Of a stretch of DNA of 9,003 bases, positions 7,221 through 9,003 are shown piece after piece. The DNA is from Hyphomicrobiales bacterium. Lineage in GTDB: Bacteria; Pseudomonadota; Alphaproteobacteria; Rhizobiales; OSC116. Every line of letters starts with the position of its first letter. Positions within the stretch are counted from its first letter, which is position 1. A program made the position numbers and the translations under genes. The DNA lies in assembly GCA_013214985.1 (NCBI GenBank), contig JABSRY010000064.1, forward strand, positions 1-9,003. The letters are read 5' to 3'. The notes under the pieces were generated by a model, which was not told the origin of the DNA, ran no database searches, and was given only the letters and a program-made list of their open reading frames with translations.

Positions 7221-7272
7221 GAATATATTTTCTAATATTGCTCAAATATGCTATATTATTAGAAAATAATTC
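7221..7272. promoter_or_regulatory. Long imperfect palindrome, probable Lrp-type operator
   Basis: Perfect 12-bp inverted arms TATTTTCTAATA (7226-7237) and TATTAGAAAATA (7257-7268) are separated by 19 bp, and the symmetry extends imperfectly both inwards (ATTGC against GCTAT) and outwards (GAAT against ATTC). Arm centres are 31 bp apart, about three helical turns, so both halves face the same side of the DNA. AT-rich imperfect palindromes are typical Lrp/AsnC targets, and the site lies directly upstream of such a regulator and between it and a divergent gene. Autoregulation is inferred. Confidence 0.55.
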
Positions 7273-7289
7273 CATTAAGGCAATTAAAA

Positions 7290-7757
7290 ATGAAATTAGA
7301 TTCTATTGATCTCAAAATATTAGAATTATTACAAAATGATAGCACCATAACAATCAACCATATATCCGAAAAAGTCGGGCTATCTACCACGCCATGTTGG
7401 CGCCGTATTCAAGCGATGGAAGATAATGGCACCATCACCAAACGTGTTGTTATTGCAGATCCTACCCAATTAAATGTCAATATCACTGTTTTTGTTACCA
7501 TAAAGACCAACCAACATAACCCAGAATGGCTAACCAAATTTGCCCGTATGGTTAGCCGTATACCAGAGATTGTCGAGTTTTATCGCATGAGTGGCGATGT
7601 CGATTATTTGTTACGCGTCGTCGTGCCAGACATTGCAGCATATGATAAAATATATAAACAACTCATCGAAAGTATCGATATTTTTGATGTAAGCTCAAGC
7701 TTTGCGATGGAACAAATAAAATACACCACCGCGTTACCAACCCATTATGCTAAATAG
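7290..7757 (+). CDS. Lrp/AsnC-family transcriptional regulator
   Basis: A 155-aa DNA-binding regulator of the Lrp/AsnC family, which typically senses amino acids or related metabolites and forms dimers and higher oligomers. The N-terminal winged helix-turn-helix is LDSIDLKILELLQNDS (3-18) and then VGLSTTPCWRRIQAMEDNGTI (29-49), where STTPCWRRI is the recognition helix typical of Lrp proteins. The C-terminal RAM/ligand domain (about 63-145) has the signature RMSGDVDYLLRVVVPD (99-114), with GDVDYLL at the usual ligand-binding turn. AAGG at 7277-7280 lies 9 nt before ATG. A long palindrome lies immediately upstream, suggesting autoregulation. The last 8 bp overlap the convergent end of the DUF4386-like gene. 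The effector and regulon cannot be told; Lrp-type regulators next to exporters or catabolic genes often control them, but neither neighbour shows such a role. Confidence 0.95.
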   Translation: MKLDSIDLKILELLQNDSTITINHISEKVGLSTTPCWRRIQAMEDNGTITKRVVIADPTQLNVNITVFVTIKTNQHNPEWLTKFARMVSRIPEIVEFYRMSGDVDYLLRVVVPDIAAYDKIYKQLIESIDIFDVSSSFAMEQIKYTTALPTHYAK

Positions 7758-8418
7758 CATTTTGCTTAACAATGTCATACATCTTTTCATTCACGCCCAT
7801 GATCAATAACCAAAAGGTAATCATCAATTCACCAACAAATAGAAATTCCGCAAATTGAAAACCAAAATCAGGTGCAATAATAAACATAAAACTGTCTATT
7901 ACATAACCAAAACAGCCAATCATTAAAGCAATGCCAATTATTTTTGGTATAAAATTCGATTTATATACCAAATATCCAAGTGGAAATAACCACAACCCCC
8001 AAAACACACCAACAATCATAATACCAAATTCATGCAATTCAAAAAATAAGGGTATTAGAAGATTTGATATTTCGGCATTCGCAAATATAAACAGCACAGC
8101 ACCAAAGTTTAACTCATTCAGCATTGCAATCGGCACTCCGACCATCACTAATAAAACCATAATCTTAGCAATTCTAATATTTACAACTTTAAAAATTCTA
8201 TAAAGCATCAAAACCAATATAAAATGAATGAGCTGAATAAACAAAGAGGCAGCAATCGCCAACCTAACCACAAATTCATTAGATTTAATATTCTCAATTG
8301 TCAGCGGTAAATTACCTTCTACCAACAAAGACGGCACATACATAATGCCAAACACACCAAGTGGCACAAGTAATAAATATACAAAACCCGTTAATCGACT
8401 AAAACTTTTAATATTCAT
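7750..8418 (-). CDS. DUF4386-family integral membrane protein
   Basis: A 222-aa polytopic membrane protein of unknown function. About six hydrophobic helices are visible, near residues 10-32, 51-73, 83-112 (long, may be two), 131-151, 158-180 and 190-208. The opening FSRLTGFVYLLLVPLGVFGI, the central RLAIAASLFIQLIHFILVLMLY and the closing FLFVGELMITFWLLIMGVN match the DUF4386 layout as I know it. AAAGGAAA ahead of the ATG (TCCT complement at 8425-8428) gives a 6-nt spacer and fixes the start. Its 3' end overlaps the convergent Lrp-type gene by 8 bp (7750-7757), so the two stop codons are interlocked and transcripts may interfere. A LysR-type gene lies 99 bp upstream on the same strand and could be co-transcribed or a regulator of it. 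No catalytic motif is seen. Confidence 0.8.
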   Translation of the reverse strand: MNIKSFSRLTGFVYLLLVPLGVFGIMYVPSLLVEGNLPLTIENIKSNEFVVRLAIAASLFIQLIHFILVLMLYRIFKVVNIRIAKIMVLLVMVGVPIAMLNELNFGAVLFIFANAEISNLLIPLFFELHEFGIMIVGVFWGLWLFPLGYLVYKSNFIPKIIGIALMIGCFGYVIDSFMFIIAPDFGFQFAEFLFVGELMITFWLLIMGVNEKMYDIVKQNAI

Positions 8419-8426
8419 TTTATTTC

Positions 8427-8447
8427 CTTTAACATTTTAAGTTAAAG
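8427..8447. repeat. CTTTAAC-N7-GTTAAAG inverted repeat before the DUF4386 gene
   Basis: Perfect 7-bp arms CTTTAAC (8427-8433) and GTTAAAG (8441-8447) flank a 7-nt AT-rich spacer. On the minus strand the distal arm runs into the ribosome site (GTTAAAGGAAA), so a hairpin could occlude it; alternatively it is an operator over the -10. The inner TTAAC-N7-GTTAA is the same as at 4709-4725. Confidence 0.45.
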
Positions 8448-8461
8448 TCAGTCTATCCCAA
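8434..8461 (-). promoter_or_regulatory. Candidate promoter of the DUF4386 gene
   Basis: On the minus strand TTGGGA (8461-8456; 4/6 to -35) precedes TAAAAT (8439-8434; 5/6 to -10) after 16 bp. The -10 sits in the spacer of the inverted repeat at 8427-8447, the arrangement expected for a repressor site. Transcription would start close to the ribosome site, leaving a very short leader, which weakens the case. Confidence 0.25.
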
Positions 8462-8517
8462 TAAAATAAATTCTAAAATTGTCGAAATTTGCAAAAGAAA
8501 TATGCCTATTTGTATAG

Positions 8518-9003
8518 CTACTTTGAAAGCTCTGCCGCCAATAAATCATATACAAGCCTAATCCGCGCACTATTGTTCAGTTCGCGATGCGCCACCAACC
8601 AAATCGGAAACTCAAATGCCACCATCTTAGGCAAAACCAATTCAACAAGCGGCTCTGCATCGCCAATTCTTGCATCAGCAATTCCAATACCTAACCCAAT
8701 TTTAACATATTCCCACATGACTAAAAAATTCTCTGTCAAAATGGAGAAATTCTGTTTATCCAGCTTAAACCCAATTTCATTTAATCTCGCCATATACAAA
8801 AAACTAGGGTCAATATTAATAAATTCAGCATTTTTAAGGCCGTCCATTGTGGTTGGATTACCAATTTTAATTAAATATTGCGGTGTAGCGTAAAGCCGAG
8901 CTGGTACATCTCTAATTTTCTTAGCAATCAGATCAGGCTCTGTTGGCCTAAAATTACGAATAGCAATATCGGCCTCTCGCCGTTTTAAATCACTCGCTTG
9001 GCT
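8518..9003 (-). CDS. LysR-family transcriptional regulator, C-terminal part
   Basis: The window edge cuts this gene; the minus-strand frame is open from 9003 to TAG at 8520-8518, giving 161 codons of the effector-binding (type 2 periplasmic-binding-protein fold) domain. Recognisable stretches are DLKRREADIAIRNFRPTEPD near the cut, ARLYATPQYL, EYVKIGLGIGIADARIGD and LPKMVAFEFPIWLVAHRELNNSARIRLVYDLLA. The RREADIAIR...RPTEPDLIA and FEFPIWLVAHREL segments are typical of the LysR substrate-binding domain. The N-terminal helix-turn-helix and the start lie beyond the window. An internal ATG at 8847 is not the start, because conserved domain sequence continues upstream of it. LysR regulators usually control a divergent neighbour, which here would be outside; the co-directional DUF4386 gene 99 bp downstream is a less typical target. 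Effector unknown. Confidence 0.93.
   Translation of the reverse strand, partial: SQASDLKRREADIAIRNFRPTEPDLIAKKIRDVPARLYATPQYLIKIGNPTTMDGLKNAEFINIDPSFLYMARLNEIGFKLDKQNFSILTENFLVMWEYVKIGLGIGIADARIGDAEPLVELVLPKMVAFEFPIWLVAHRELNNSARIRLVYDLLAAELSK

Noticed and set aside
8489..8893. Open frame on the + strand opposite the LysR gene
   Set aside because: The opposite strand carries clear LysR effector-domain sequence; the + frame is a low-complexity Ser/Ile/Asn-rich shadow.

Overview
The window is an AT-rich bacterial segment (roughly 40% G+C by eye) holding ordinary housekeeping and accessory genes. The best guess is an alphaproteobacterium: BluB closely follows the alphaproteobacterial pattern, polA keeps an intact proofreading domain, and there is a DUF6356-type small membrane protein, a family I associate with sphingomonads and relatives. 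The low G+C is unusual for that group, so the assignment is an inference. I see no tRNA, rRNA, CRISPR array, insertion sequence or phage gene.

Layout. Positions 1-79 are G+C-rich (about 65%) and do not match the gene that follows; they look like a foreign or chimeric end. From about 80 to 4634 four genes lie on the + strand: the C-terminal part of a nitroreductase-family protein, bluB (5,6-dimethylbenzimidazole synthase, GTG start), polA (complete DNA polymerase I with all three activities) and a small P-loop kinase-like protein 15 bp behind polA. A 253-bp regulatory gap (4635-4887) follows. It holds a good match to a PhoB box placed correctly before a -10-like element, and then cpdB, a secreted 2',3'-cyclic-nucleotide phosphodiesterase/3'-nucleotidase of 647 aa. 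A rho-independent terminator closes cpdB.

The second half has a convergent small membrane protein (DUF6356-like, - strand) and, diverging from it, an Lrp/AsnC-type regulator. A long imperfect palindrome, probably its operator, lies between the two. The regulator gene overlaps by 8 bp the convergent end of a DUF4386-like membrane protein gene (- strand). The window ends inside a LysR-family regulator gene (- strand; only the C-terminal 161 codons are present).

How the genes work together. The clearest functional link is cpdB with its putative Pho box: a periplasmic phosphate-scavenging enzyme under phosphate-starvation control. The nitroreductase relative and BluB share a flavin-binding fold and stand 28 bp apart, but no other cobalamin gene is visible. 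I found no convincing new multi-gene system. The best leads are regulatory: the Pho box, the Lrp palindrome, and a TTAAC-N7-GTTAA motif that occurs in two separate promoter regions.
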